Origin: Gemmata massiliana
Lineage (GTDB): Bacteria > Planctomycetota > Planctomycetia > Gemmatales > Gemmataceae
Reading direction: 5' to 3'
NCBI RefSeq assembly: GCF_901538265.1
Contig: NZ_LR593886.1
Coordinates: forward strand, 5,725,738 to 5,789,737
DNA length: 64,000 nt
The translations under genes and the position numbers were made by a program. Below are positions 45,601 through 53,757 of this stretch, piece after piece; positions within the stretch are counted from its first letter, which is position 1, and every line of letters starts with the position of its first letter. The notes below the pieces were generated by a model. The model was not told the origin of the DNA, made no database searches, and saw only the letters and a list, made by a program, of their open reading frames with translations.

Positions 45601-45703
45601 CGAAATACGAAGTACGAAACCCGAAAGAAACTCGATCCCACCGTTCGATCAACGTGTCCGTTCCAATCAGTCTTACTTCGGATTTCGTGCTTCGCGTTTC
45701 GCA
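45601..45703. repeat. Imperfect inverted repeat of CGAA-rich arms
   Basis: Left arm 45601-45627 (CGAAATACGAAGTACGAAAC and on) and right arm 45677-45703 pair with only a few C/T or A/G differences; spacer 49 bases. The arms repeat CGAA units at roughly 8-base steps. It fills most of the gap between the cyclodeaminase and aminotransferase genes. I recall similar CGAA-rich interspersed sequences from other planctomycetes but cannot check it. Confidence 0.65.
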
Positions 45704-45704
45704 T

Positions 45705-46901
45705 TTACTTCGCGGTTGAGAGCCATTCCTTCAGTTTGGCGAGACCGGCTTCGATCGTCGCGCGATTGGTCGCGAACGACATCCGCACGAAGCCCTCCGC
45801 CCCGAACGCGACGCCCGGCACCAAGTTCACGTGCGCTTGCTCCAGCAGCGCGTTGCAGAACGTGAGCGAGTCCGTGACCTGCGCGGCTCCGAACGTCTTG
45901 CCGAAGTACGCGGACACGTCGAAGAAAGCGTAGAACGCACCTTCCGGTGCGGGCAACTTCACGCCCGGAATCTGGCCGAGCAGTCCGAGTGTCAGTTCCC
46001 GGCGCCCGGCGAATTCCTTCCGCATCTCCGCAACGCATTCCTGCGGACCGGCGAGTGCGGCCACGAGCGCGGCCTGGCTCACGCTCGACGGGCAACTCGT
46101 TTCCTGGCTCTGGATCGTGTCCATCGCCTTCACGACGGCCGCGGGCGCCACCGCCCAACCCATCCGCCAGCCCGTCATCGCATAGCTCTTGCTCGCACCG
46201 CTCACGGTGATGGTGCGGTCCTTCAACCACGGGCGGAGCGTCGCGATGCAGGTGGGTTTCGCAGCACCGTAGGTAAGCTGCTCGTAAATCTCGTCGCTGA
46301 GAATAGCAGCATCCGTGCCATCGAGCGCGTCCACGATAGCTTCGAGTTCGGCGCGCGTGTAGACCGTGCCGGTCGGATTGCACGGCGAGTTCAACATGAG
46401 CATCCGCGTGCGCGGCGTGATTGCGGCGCGGAGCTGCGCCGGCGACATCTTGAACCCGCTCTCGGGCGTCGTCGTCACCAGCACCGGCGTGGCGCCGGTC
46501 ATGCTCACGAGATCGGAGTAGCTCACCCAGTACGGGGTCGGGATGATGACCTCGTCGCCGGGGCCGACGGTCGCGGCGAGGGCGTTGTGGAGCGAGTGCT
46601 TCGCCCCGTTGGACACGATCACGTTTTCCGGCCCGCAATCGAGTCCGTGGAACGTCTTGTACCACTTCGCGATGGCCGCCTTCACTTCCGCGGTGCCGGC
46701 GGTGGGGGTGTAGTGCGTTTGGCCCCCGGCCGCGGCTTGCTCGGCTGCGGCGCAGATGTGTTTGGGGGTGTCAAAGTCCGGTTCGCCGAGGCTGAAGTCG
46801 AACACCTTCACGCCGGCCGCCTTCAGTTGACGGGCCTTCGTGCCCGCGGCTATTGTGGCGGACGGCTTCACGGAATTAGCCAACTGCGAAATACGGATCA
46901 T
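45705..46901 (-). CDS. Class I aspartate aminotransferase-type enzyme
   Basis: 398 residues from the ATG at 46901 (MIRISQLANSVKPSATIAAG); the upstream frame is rejected. PLP site: SGASKSYAMTGWRMGWAVAP contains the Schiff-base lysine; VSNGAKHSLHNALAATVGPGDEVIIPTPYW, NSPCNPTGTVYTRAEL and AILSDEIYEQLTYG are family motifs. Sequence resembles the Ib subgroup (aspartate/prephenate aminotransferases). Divergent from the glycosyltransferase at 46999, sharing a 97-base promoter region. Confidence 0.9.
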   Translation of the reverse strand: MIRISQLANSVKPSATIAAGTKARQLKAAGVKVFDFSLGEPDFDTPKHICAAAEQAAAGGQTHYTPTAGTAEVKAAIAKWYKTFHGLDCGPENVIVSNGAKHSLHNALAATVGPGDEVIIPTPYWVSYSDLVSMTGATPVLVTTTPESGFKMSPAQLRAAITPRTRMLMLNSPCNPTGTVYTRAELEAIVDALDGTDAAILSDEIYEQLTYGAAKPTCIATLRPWLKDRTITVSGASKSYAMTGWRMGWAVAPAAVVKAMDTIQSQETSCPSSVSQAALVAALAGPQECVAEMRKEFAGRRELTLGLLGQIPGVKLPAPEGAFYAFFDVSAYFGKTFGAAQVTDSLTFCNALLEQAHVNLVPGVAFGAEGFVRMSFATNRATIEAGLAKLKEWLSTAK

Positions 46902-46998
46902 GTCGCGTTCAGTCCTGAAACGAGTGGGAGTGGACCTCGAAGTTCCATCGTACCGGATTCGCGTGGCGCTGGAATCCCCCATCCCTTCGGAACGTGGA

Positions 46999-48333
46999 AT
47001 GCACGTCGCGCAATTCGTCCAGAGGTACCCCCCGGCCCTCGGCGGTTCGGAAGCGTACACGGCCCGCCTGTGCGAGCACCTAGCCGAGCGCGGCGACACC
47101 GTAAACGTGTGGACGAGCAGCGCCGTCGAGCTGAGTGAGATGTGGGGACGACCTACCCCCCCATCCCCCCTCCCTGAAGGGAGGGGGGAGCTGGCGCGCG
47201 ATAACTCTGGGATTGAGAACGTACTTCTTGGGCGTGGAAGTTCGGTCTCCCCCTTCCCTTCAGCGAGGGGGGATGGGGGGGTAGGTCGACTTCATATTCT
47301 CCCCTCCCCTCCCCTGCACTTTTCCGGTCGTCGGTACATCCTCAAAGCGCTCTCGCTGATCCCACTTCGGCAGTGGCAATGCTTTACGACACCGTGCAAT
47401 CCCATCTGCCCAGCGATGTGGCGCGCAGCGGCGCGTTATGACGGCCCACTCGACGCGGTACACGCAACGGCGTTCCCGTATTCGTTTCCGATCGCGTGCG
47501 GGTTGAAGCTCGCGCGGCGGCGCGGGGTACCGCTCCTGCTCACGCCGTTCCTACACCTCGGTGACCCGACCGACCCACACGACCGTACACGCGAGCAATA
47601 CACCAAACCGCACCTGCGCTGGCTGTTGACGCAAGCCGACCGCGTGTTTGTGCAAACGCGCGCCGAGCGCGCCGCCGCGGTGTCCCTCGGCGTCGCAGAG
47701 AGAAAAGTGGTACTGCAAGGTTTGGGCGTGGATGCCCGCGAATGCACCGGCGGACGACGCGAACTCGCGCGAACGAATTGGGGTGTAGCCAACGAGATGG
47801 TCGTCGGCCACTTGACCAATAACAGCGCTGAGAAAGGAACTGTCGATCTGTTGCGCGCTGCGGAAATTGCCTGGGCGCGGGGGCAACAACTCCGGGTCGT
47901 ACTGGCAGGACCGGAGATGCCAAACTTCCGCGCGTTCTGGAACACGTTCGGGCCGAAGGATCGCGTGACGCGACTCGGCACGCTCACCGATGAGCAGAAG
48001 CGCGACTTCTTCGCGGGTATCGATTGCTTCGCGCTGCCGTCCCGCTGCGACTCGTTCGGGCTGGTACTGCTCGAAGCGTGGGCCAATGGGAAACCAAACC
48101 TCGTCTACCGCGCGGGTGGACCGGCCGAACTGGTTCGCCACAACGTCGACGGTCTTCAGGCTGCATGCGGAAATGTGTCAGAACTCGCAGAACACCTCGG
48201 CCGATTGGCCACAGACGCAAACTTGCGACGAGCACTCGGCGAGAACGGGCAGTCGAGGATCGGAACCGAGTTCCGGTGGGGCGACAAACTGGAACTCGTG
48301 CGGGAAACAATTCGCGAAGTGGTTGCCAGATAA
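46999..48333 (+). CDS. Family 4-type glycosyltransferase with an in-frame palindromic insertion
   Basis: 444 residues from the ATG at 46999 (MHVAQFVQRYPPALGGSEAY). GT4 pattern: a GGSEAYTARLCEHLAERGD start, DAVHATAFPYSFPIACGL, QTRAERAAAVSLGVAERKVVLQGLGVD, and ALPSRCDSFGLVLLEAWANGKP with the E-x7-E-like donor site. Residues about 51-97 come from palindromic element copy B (47151-47286): PTPPSPLPEGRGELARDNS and SPFPSARGDGG. Removing them leaves the usual join between TSSAVELSEMW and the ILKALSLIP region, so the element extends the protein. The sugar and acceptor are unknown. Confidence 0.82.
   Translation: MHVAQFVQRYPPALGGSEAYTARLCEHLAERGDTVNVWTSSAVELSEMWGRPTPPSPLPEGRGELARDNSGIENVLLGRGSSVSPFPSARGDGGVGRLHILPSPPLHFSGRRYILKALSLIPLRQWQCFTTPCNPICPAMWRAAARYDGPLDAVHATAFPYSFPIACGLKLARRRGVPLLLTPFLHLGDPTDPHDRTREQYTKPHLRWLLTQADRVFVQTRAERAAAVSLGVAERKVVLQGLGVDARECTGGRRELARTNWGVANEMVVGHLTNNSAEKGTVDLLRAAEIAWARGQQLRVVLAGPEMPNFRAFWNTFGPKDRVTRLGTLTDEQKRDFFAGIDCFALPSRCDSFGLVLLEAWANGKPNLVYRAGGPAELVRHNVDGLQAACGNVSELAEHLGRLATDANLRRALGENGQSRIGTEFRWGDKLELVRETIREVVAR
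47151..47286. repeat. Palindromic interspersed element, copy B, inside a coding sequence
   Basis: Inverted arms at 47151-47190 and 47247-47286, with the same arm sequence as copy A (ACCTACCCCC start, CTCCCTGAAGGGAGGGG core), and spacer beginning CTGGCGCGCGA. The homology probably extends to CGACCTAC at 47149. Total about 136-140 bases. The glycosyltransferase frame stays open across it. Confidence 0.88.
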
Positions 48334-48341
48334 CGAACGCA

Positions 48342-48392
48342 GGCTGTCGAGTCGGTAACTGCTCAAGTGGAGCGGTTACCAACTCGACAGCC
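48342..48392. terminator. Long hairpin between convergent genes
   Basis: 19-base arms 48342-48360 and 48374-48392 pair except one position, closing on GCTC...GAGC at 48361-48373. It starts nine bases after the glycosyltransferase stop and lies before the stop of the DUF1559 gene on the other strand, so it could terminate both. Confidence 0.7.
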
Positions 48393-48418
48393 CGAAACGA
48401 ACAATCAGCGACAGAGGA

Positions 48419-49399
48419 TTAGTTATTGTCGCTGAGCGTTTCACCGCCGTTGCGCGTCACCATCGCGGCCAGGGTCCGAATGTTGATCGACTGGCGGATG
48501 AAACGGACCGAGCCGTCGGCGAACAGCGCGTTCGTTCCACCCGTGTGGAAACTGTAAACGTGGCCGGTGCCGTCCGTGTTGTAGAACGGGTGTGGGTAGC
48601 TACCGAGCGCTTCGCCGTTGGTCGCGTTGATCGCGCTGGGTCCGGGGAAGGTGGTACCCGTGGCATCGGACCCGCGCAGAATGTTCAGTTCGGAGGCCGG
48701 CCGGCACCAGCCGCCCCCGTTCACACGGTTAAGGCCGTTTGCAGAAATCACCAACTTCCCGTTCCGGTACACGTTCGGGCGCCCCGCGCTTTCCGTCAGG
48801 TGCAGCGTGTTGCTCAACCCGTCGCTGAAAGCACTGAAGTTCAACTTGGTCGTCTTCGAGATCGCCCCGTTGTCAACCTTGCCCGTCCCGGTGGTGATGA
48901 GGCCGAGCGTCTCCAGTTCCGGGGACACGCCGTAGAACCCGCTGTAGTCACCGTTGGCGACAATGTTCGTCCACGCGGGCGAGGTGTCCGGCGCGCCATC
49001 AATGACCTGGCCGTTCGGGGATGAAGGGCACTCGAACGTCTTCAGTTTGGTGCCGAACACGGCCGGCTGAAGGTGCCAGTTCGTCGTCAGGCTCACTTGC
49101 TTGTAGAGGTTGTCCTGCTCGATGTACGGGAGCAGGTACGTCGCCCAGCGCACGCGAACCGTGCTGATCGCGTCCGGGCGGATGTTGCTCGGCAACCCGT
49201 TGTTGGGGTCGTGATAGTTATGGAACGCCAAGCCGAATTGCTTTAAGTTGTTGCTGCACGTCATGCGGGCAGCCGCTTCGCGAACCTTTTGGACCGCGGG
49301 GAGGAGTAACCCGATCAAGATCGCAATGATGGCGATCACCACCAGGAGCTCGATCAAGGTAAACGCGCGGCGGTTCAGCGGGCGAATTCGGGTCGTCAC
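48419..49399 (-). CDS. DUF1559 prepilin-like protein
   Basis: 326 residues. The N-terminus is a type IV pilin/T2SS pseudopilin signal: [40 protein letters not shown]1559 follows ([52 protein letters not shown]). These proteins are greatly expanded in Planctomycetes; they are thought to be secreted, pilin-like surface proteins. The small lipoprotein gene at 49452 lies just upstream in the same direction, a common pairing. Confidence 0.92.
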   Translation of the reverse strand: MTTRIRPLNRRAFTLIELLVVIAIIAILIGLLLPAVQKVREAAARMTCSNNLKQFGLAFHNYHDPNNGLPSNIRPDAISTVRVRWATYLLPYIEQDNLYKQVSLTTNWHLQPAVFGTKLKTFECPSSPNGQVIDGAPDTSPAWTNIVANGDYSGFYGVSPELETLGLITTGTGKVDNGAISKTTKLNFSAFSDGLSNTLHLTESAGRPNVYRNGKLVISANGLNRVNGGGWCRPASELNILRGSDATGTTFPGPSAINATNGEALGSYPHPFYNTDGTGHVYSFHTGGTNALFADGSVRFIRQSINIRTLAAMVTRNGGETLSDNN

Positions 49400-49451
49400 A
49401 GACAGTTCCTCAATGAGTTAGGAGAGAGAGCTTGTCAGCTAGTTGGAATAT

Positions 49452-49895
49452 TCAGCGTTTCACAGTAAATGGAGTAAGTTCAGTCAGGCCGGCGTTCACG
49501 GTCGCCTTCAGGCCCGACGAATCGGGTTTCGCGTACTTGTCGGACAGACGGTTCACCGGCGGATCGTCGCCCTTCCCGCTACTCAACCACAGTTCGACCG
49601 TCACGCGGTACTCACCGGCCACCGCGCCGTCACCGGCGGTATGGCTGGTCAGGGTGAACGACCCGTCCGCCCCCACCTTTCCGCGCGGCTTCACCGCGCT
49701 CGGATCGGACGAATCGACCGGGTGAAACACCACGGTCGCGTGTTCGAGCGATTTCCCGTCGGGCGTCGTGACCTTCCCGGTTACGGGGTAAAGGACCGGC
49801 CCCTTCTGACCGCACCCGGTGAGCGCGGTACAGACCGCGAAGAGGGCGAACGAAACGGCGACGCGGGCGCGCCGGTGTGTGTAGCTAGGTGTCAT
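49452..49895 (-). CDS. Small transthyretin-like lipoprotein
   Basis: 147 residues with a lipobox (FAVCTALTGCGQKG). The mature part is one carboxypeptidase-regulatory/transthyretin-like sandwich: LYPVTGKVTTPDGKSLEHATVVFHPVD, GKVGADGSFTLTSHTAGDGAVAGEYRVTVEL. It is the usual partner of DUF1559 genes. Upstream of that gene, same strand, spacing 52 bases, so one transcript is likely. Function unknown. Confidence 0.85.
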   Translation of the reverse strand: MTPSYTHRRARVAVSFALFAVCTALTGCGQKGPVLYPVTGKVTTPDGKSLEHATVVFHPVDSSDPSAVKPRGKVGADGSFTLTSHTAGDGAVAGEYRVTVELWLSSGKGDDPPVNRLSDKYAKPDSSGLKATVNAGLTELTPFTVKR

Positions 49896-49970
49896 TGCAC
49901 TTCAGAGAAGGAAGACGCGATCGGGCGAATCGCGCGGTGGTGGGTCGGAACACGATCGAACATCAGAGCG

Positions 49971-50114
49971 TCAACAAAGACAATCCGGAGCCATTAGAGC
50001 CATAACTTCGGTTTCGCCCGCATCGTCCACAGGGTCGGCGATCACACCGTATTCCGCGGCCGGCAACCGACCGGACAGGAGGCGGAAGTAGCGGTCGAGT
50101 AGTCCCTCAGTCAT
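49971..50114 (-). CDS. Small protein of unknown function
   Basis: 47 residues from the ATG at 50114 (MTEGLLDRYFRLLSGRLP), with GGAG eight bases before it. An upstream ATG at 50186 gives 24 more residues without better support. No family recognised. It ends with MAPDCLC. Real or not is uncertain; the ribosome site is the best evidence. Confidence 0.4.
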   Translation of the reverse strand: MTEGLLDRYFRLLSGRLPAAEYGVIADPVDDAGETEVMALMAPDCLC

Positions 50115-50230
50115 GGGTTCGCTCCGAATCATTACTTCGCAAAGCATCTTAGTCGGGCTAAGGAAGTGTATCGGCGAATTAGTCACTTAACAAGTGCGAA
50201 ATATGATAATAGACTTCGCGACTCCGTAAA

Positions 50231-50265
50231 GTACAAAATGGCCTGTGGTTACGACCACAAGCCAT
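50231..50265 (-). terminator. Rho-independent terminator behind cysA
   Basis: Stem 50238-50249 with 50254-50265 (two single-base bulges) around a TACG loop. On the minus strand a TTTT run follows. It lies 36 bases after the cysA stop. Confidence 0.75.
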
Positions 50266-50300
50266 CGAGTCAGAGATAATTTCCCGACAATGTCTACTGC

Positions 50301-51368
50301 TCAAATCGTGTATTCCGCCTCGAAGATTCGAGCAGACTTCGGAGTCACGTACACGTTTTCGTTCTGCTTCAAGGCAAGCGAACGATAGCGGTCTGGAGTG
50401 ACATCCACGTTAATCATGAGGCCGAAGTCCTCGGCCAATAGCCGAACCTTCACGACCGAACCGGCCGGATTGATGTGAACGATCTTGCCGAGCAGACAGT
50501 TTCCGCCCTCCGCACTGCGCGAGATATCGAGTTCGTGTGGGCGAATGTACGCATCGGTGCGGCCGTTCTCGTTCGCACCAAACAGCTTCGCGGGCAATTC
50601 GACCGTACCCGTTTCGCCCAGCAACGCTCGCCCGTCTTCCACGCGGACCGGTAACTTGTTCACGTTTCCGAGGAAATCGATTACGAATTCGTTTTTGGGG
50701 TGCTCGAACACTTCGATCGGCCGCCCTTCTTGCTCGACGCGCCCCTTGTTCAGCACCACCACGCGATCGGCCACCTCGAACGCTTCTTCCTGATCGTGCG
50801 TGACGAAGATGCTCGTGACATGCAGTTCGTCGTGGAACCGGCGGAGCCAGTCGCGCAGTTCGGCCCGCACTTTTGCATCGAGCGCGCCGAACGGTTCATC
50901 CAGAAGCAGCACCTTCGGCTCCGGCGCCAGGGCACGAATCAGTGCGATGCGCTGCTTCTGCCCCCCCGAGAGGTTGGCGGGGTACAGCGGCGCCTTTTCT
51001 TCGAGACGCACGAGACGAAGCAGTTCCTGCACGCGGTCCCGGACTCGCTGCTCCGGCCATTTCCGCACGCGCAGCCCGAACGCCACGTTCTCGAACACGG
51101 TCATGTGCCGAAACAGCGCGTAGTGCTGGAAGACGAACCCGACGTTGCGGTCACGAGCGGAGTGTTTCGTGATGTCGTCGTGGCGGAACAAGACGGTGCC
51201 CGAATCGGGAACCTCCAGCCCCGCGATCACGCGGAGCAGGGTCGTCTTCCCGGAACCGGACGGTCCGAGCAGCGCGACCAGTTCCCCGGCCGGACAATCG
51301 ACGGTCACGTTATCGAGCGCGACGAAGTTTCCGAACCGTTTCGTTACGTTCTGTGCTGTAATCGACAT
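50301..51368 (-). CDS. cysA: Sulfate/thiosulfate ABC transporter ATP-binding protein
   Basis: 355 residues from the ATG at 51368; a GTG 12 bases upstream would add four residues. Walker [11 protein letters not shown]-loop FQHYALF, signature LSGGQKQR, Walker [12 protein letters not shown] and the switch histidine in [11 protein letters not shown] are all intact. The C-terminal 110 residues are a TOBE-like domain ([42 protein letters not shown]). Energises sulfate import with CysT and CysW. No sulfate-binding protein gene is in the window. Confidence 0.93.
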   Translation of the reverse strand: MSITAQNVTKRFGNFVALDNVTVDCPAGELVALLGPSGSGKTTLLRVIAGLEVPDSGTVLFRHDDITKHSARDRNVGFVFQHYALFRHMTVFENVAFGLRVRKWPEQRVRDRVQELLRLVRLEEKAPLYPANLSGGQKQRIALIRALAPEPKVLLLDEPFGALDAKVRAELRDWLRRFHDELHVTSIFVTHDQEEAFEVADRVVVLNKGRVEQEGRPIEVFEHPKNEFVIDFLGNVNKLPVRVEDGRALLGETGTVELPAKLFGANENGRTDAYIRPHELDISRSAEGGNCLLGKIVHINPAGSVVKVRLLAEDFGLMINVDVTPDRYRSLALKQNENVYVTPKSARIFEAEYTI

Positions 51369-51400
51369 AGTTTGTTTCACCGCAGAGAACGCGGAGAGAA

Positions 51401-52291
51401 TTAGTTCTCGCTCGCGTTCTTTATCTCTGCGCCCCCTGTGCCCTCTGCGGTGGAACTCTTTTTCCCTTCGACCCAGACCTTCAACAGCAGCGTGACGACC
51501 GCGAGCATCGTGAGCACGGACGCGAGCGCGAACGCGGCCGGGCTGTTGAAGTCCTGAAACAGCACCTCAACTTGAAGCGGCATTGTGCAAGTTTCGCCCG
51601 CGATCCGGCCCGAAACGACGTACACCGCCCCGAACTCGCCCATCGCACGGGCGTTGCAGAGGATGACGCCGTAAAGCAGCCCCCACTTGATGTTCGGCAA
51701 CGTGATGCGCCAGAAGATCTGCCGCCCATTCGCCCCCAGACTCAATGCGGCTAGTTCCTCGTCTGGGCCAATCGCTTCCATTACGGGGATCAGTTCCCGT
51801 GCAACGAACGGGAGCGTGACGAACGTGGTCACGAGCACCAGCGCAGGCACGGTACCCAATACCCGAAACCCGTTCGCATCCAGCCACGGACCAAGCACAC
51901 CCCAAGCTGCGAACAGGATCACGAACATCAGCCCGACGACCACCGGCGACACACTGAAGGGCACGTCGATTAGCGTGACGAGCAGCGTGCGCCCGGGGAA
52001 CTTGAACCGCGTAATCGCCCACGCCGCTGCGATACCAAAGATCAGATTGCATAGCACCGCGAGCGGCGCGACCGTAAGCGTCAACAACACCGAATGGCGC
52101 GTGTCCGCGTCGGCGGTGAGGTTGGTCCAGTACGCGCCTACACCGTCGGCGAATGCTTCCGCAAACACGCCCAAAACAGGGATCACCACCAGCACCGTGA
52201 GCGCGAGTAGCGCGAGCGACGTGAGCGCGATCCGAACCCAGAGCGGGTCGGTGCGCCGGGCGGCACGACGAGCAGTTTCTGTGGGCGTCAT
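51401..52291 (-). CDS. cysW: Sulfate ABC transporter permease CysW
   Basis: 296 residues, about six membrane helices. Family features: [34 protein letters not shown], the EAA-type loop ([26 protein letters not shown]) and [18 protein letters not shown], which match CysW. Three bases follow cysT before its start, so the permease pair is one unit. An Asn/Glu-rich tail ends the protein. Confidence 0.92.
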   Translation of the reverse strand: MTPTETARRAARRTDPLWVRIALTSLALLALTVLVVIPVLGVFAEAFADGVGAYWTNLTADADTRHSVLLTLTVAPLAVLCNLIFGIAAAWAITRFKFPGRTLLVTLIDVPFSVSPVVVGLMFVILFAAWGVLGPWLDANGFRVLGTVPALVLVTTFVTLPFVARELIPVMEAIGPDEELAALSLGANGRQIFWRITLPNIKWGLLYGVILCNARAMGEFGAVYVVSGRIAGETCTMPLQVEVLFQDFNSPAAFALASVLTMLAVVTLLLKVWVEGKKSSTAEGTGGAEIKNASEN

Positions 52292-52294
52292 GGG

Positions 52295-53128
52295 TCACCC
52301 GCTCCATTTCCGCGAACGGGCTTCGAGGCGGTTAATGAACACGAGCATCAGGAACGACGCGGCCAAGAGTACGGTCGCGATCGCGGTCGCTTCGCGGTAC
52401 GAATTCGGGCGCCCCTCTTCGAGCCGGCTGACGATCAGGAACGCAGCAATCTCGGTTTTGAGCGGCATGTTGCCCGACACAAAAACCACACTCCCGTACT
52501 CGCCCAATCCGCGCGCGAACGCCAGCGCGAACCCGGTGAGTAGACCGGGCAATAGCGCGGGGAACGTGACCCTGCGGAACGTTTGCCACCGGCTCGCACC
52601 AAGTAGCGCCGCGGCTTCTTCCGCTTCCGCATCGAGCGCGCCCAGCACAGGCTGAAGTGTCCGCACAACGAACGGGAACCCGATGAAAGTCAGTACCAGT
52701 ACGACGGCAAGACGCGAGTAGGAGCCTTCGATGCCGAGCGGCACGAGGAACTGCCCGAGCCACCCGTTCGCGACATAGAGGTTCGAGAACACCAACCCCG
52801 CGACCGCCGTGGGAAGCGCGAACGGCAGGTCGACGAGCGCGTCGAAAATGCGCCGCCCGGGGAATTCGTACCGCACAAGCACCCAAGCAATGAGCAACCC
52901 GAGCACGGCACTAATCAGGGCAGCGGCAAGTGAGGCGCCGAACGTCAGTGCGTAAGCGGCTCGTGCGCGCTCAGTCCACACCGCAGCGCGGAACTGCTCC
53001 CAACTGAGTTGCGTCGCGGTCACGACGCACGCGCCCAACGGTATGATCACCAGCACACTCAAGTACACGAGCGTGAAGCTGATGCTCAACCGGTAACCGG
53101 GCAAAATTCGCGGGTTAGCCTGTGCCAT
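52295..53128 (-). CDS. cysT: Sulfate ABC transporter permease CysT
   Basis: 277 residues, six helices expected. Family features: PGYRLSISFTLVYLSVLVIIPLGA, QLSWEQFRAAVW, DLPFALPTAVAGLVFSNLY, the EAA-loop AALLGASRWQTFRRVTFPALLPGLLTG and FARGLGEYGSVVFVSGNMPLKTEI. First gene of cysT-cysW-cysA. The gap to ribH upstream is 76 bases. Confidence 0.92.
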   Translation of the reverse strand: MAQANPRILPGYRLSISFTLVYLSVLVIIPLGACVVTATQLSWEQFRAAVWTERARAAYALTFGASLAAALISAVLGLLIAWVLVRYEFPGRRIFDALVDLPFALPTAVAGLVFSNLYVANGWLGQFLVPLGIEGSYSRLAVVLVLTFIGFPFVVRTLQPVLGALDAEAEEAAALLGASRWQTFRRVTFPALLPGLLTGFALAFARGLGEYGSVVFVSGNMPLKTEIAAFLIVSRLEEGRPNSYREATAIATVLLAASFLMLVFINRLEARSRKWSG

Positions 53129-53204
53129 CGTCTCTGATTTACGAAGATGCGGACCGATTTACAACTTCGGCTATTAACTTTGTCACCTTAAGATTGAATC
53201 GCTC

Positions 53205-53669
53205 TTACCCCGGCAGTTTCTTGAGCAAATTCACCATCTCGACCGCGCACACAGCGGCCTCGAAGCCCTTGTTACCGGCCTTCGCACCGGCGCGGTGAAT
53301 CGCCTGCTCCAGCGTGTCGCATGTGAGTACGCCGAAAATGACCGGTACGCCGCTGTTCAGCGACGCTTGTGCGATCCCGTTCGTGGCTGCTCCCGCCACA
53401 TGGTCGTAGTGATCGGTATCACCACGAATCACACAACCGAGGCAAATGACGGCCGCATACTGACTGCTCTTACCGAGTTTCTGTGCGACGAGCGGGATCT
53501 CGTAGGAACCCGGAACGCGAACGATATCGATGCGGTCTTCGGTCACTCCGTGCCGCTTAAAAGCATCGACGGCGCCAGCAGCCAGTTGTTCGACCACGAA
53601 CCCGTTGAATCGGGCCACGACCAACACGAACCGGCCTGCGGGGGAAGAGAAATCGCCTTCGTAAATCAT
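53205..53669 (-). CDS. ribH: 6,7-dimethyl-8-ribityllumazine synthase
   Basis: 154 residues. Motifs: VARFNGFVVEQLAAGAVDAF, RVPGSYEIPLVAQKL (substrate pocket), CLGCVIRGDTDHYDHVAGAATNGIA with the catalytic histidine at 90, and GVLTCDTLEQAIHRAG. Forms the riboflavin precursor from the pyrimidine and dihydroxybutanone phosphate. No other rib gene is nearby. Confidence 0.95.
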   Translation of the reverse strand: MIYEGDFSSPAGRFVLVVARFNGFVVEQLAAGAVDAFKRHGVTEDRIDIVRVPGSYEIPLVAQKLGKSSQYAAVICLGCVIRGDTDHYDHVAGAATNGIAQASLNSGVPVIFGVLTCDTLEQAIHRAGAKAGNKGFEAAVCAVEMVNLLKKLPG

Positions 53670-53757
53670 GAGTCGCCGCGCGGGTGTTAAGTGGATCGCG
53701 GCGCGCGACGGTTATCGAACAAAGCGCGCCCCGAAATACTCACACTAGTTACGCCCA

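Noticed and set aside
45831..47138. 435-codon plus-strand frame
   Set aside because: Antisense to the aminotransferase gene; Arg/His-rich shadow without family pattern.
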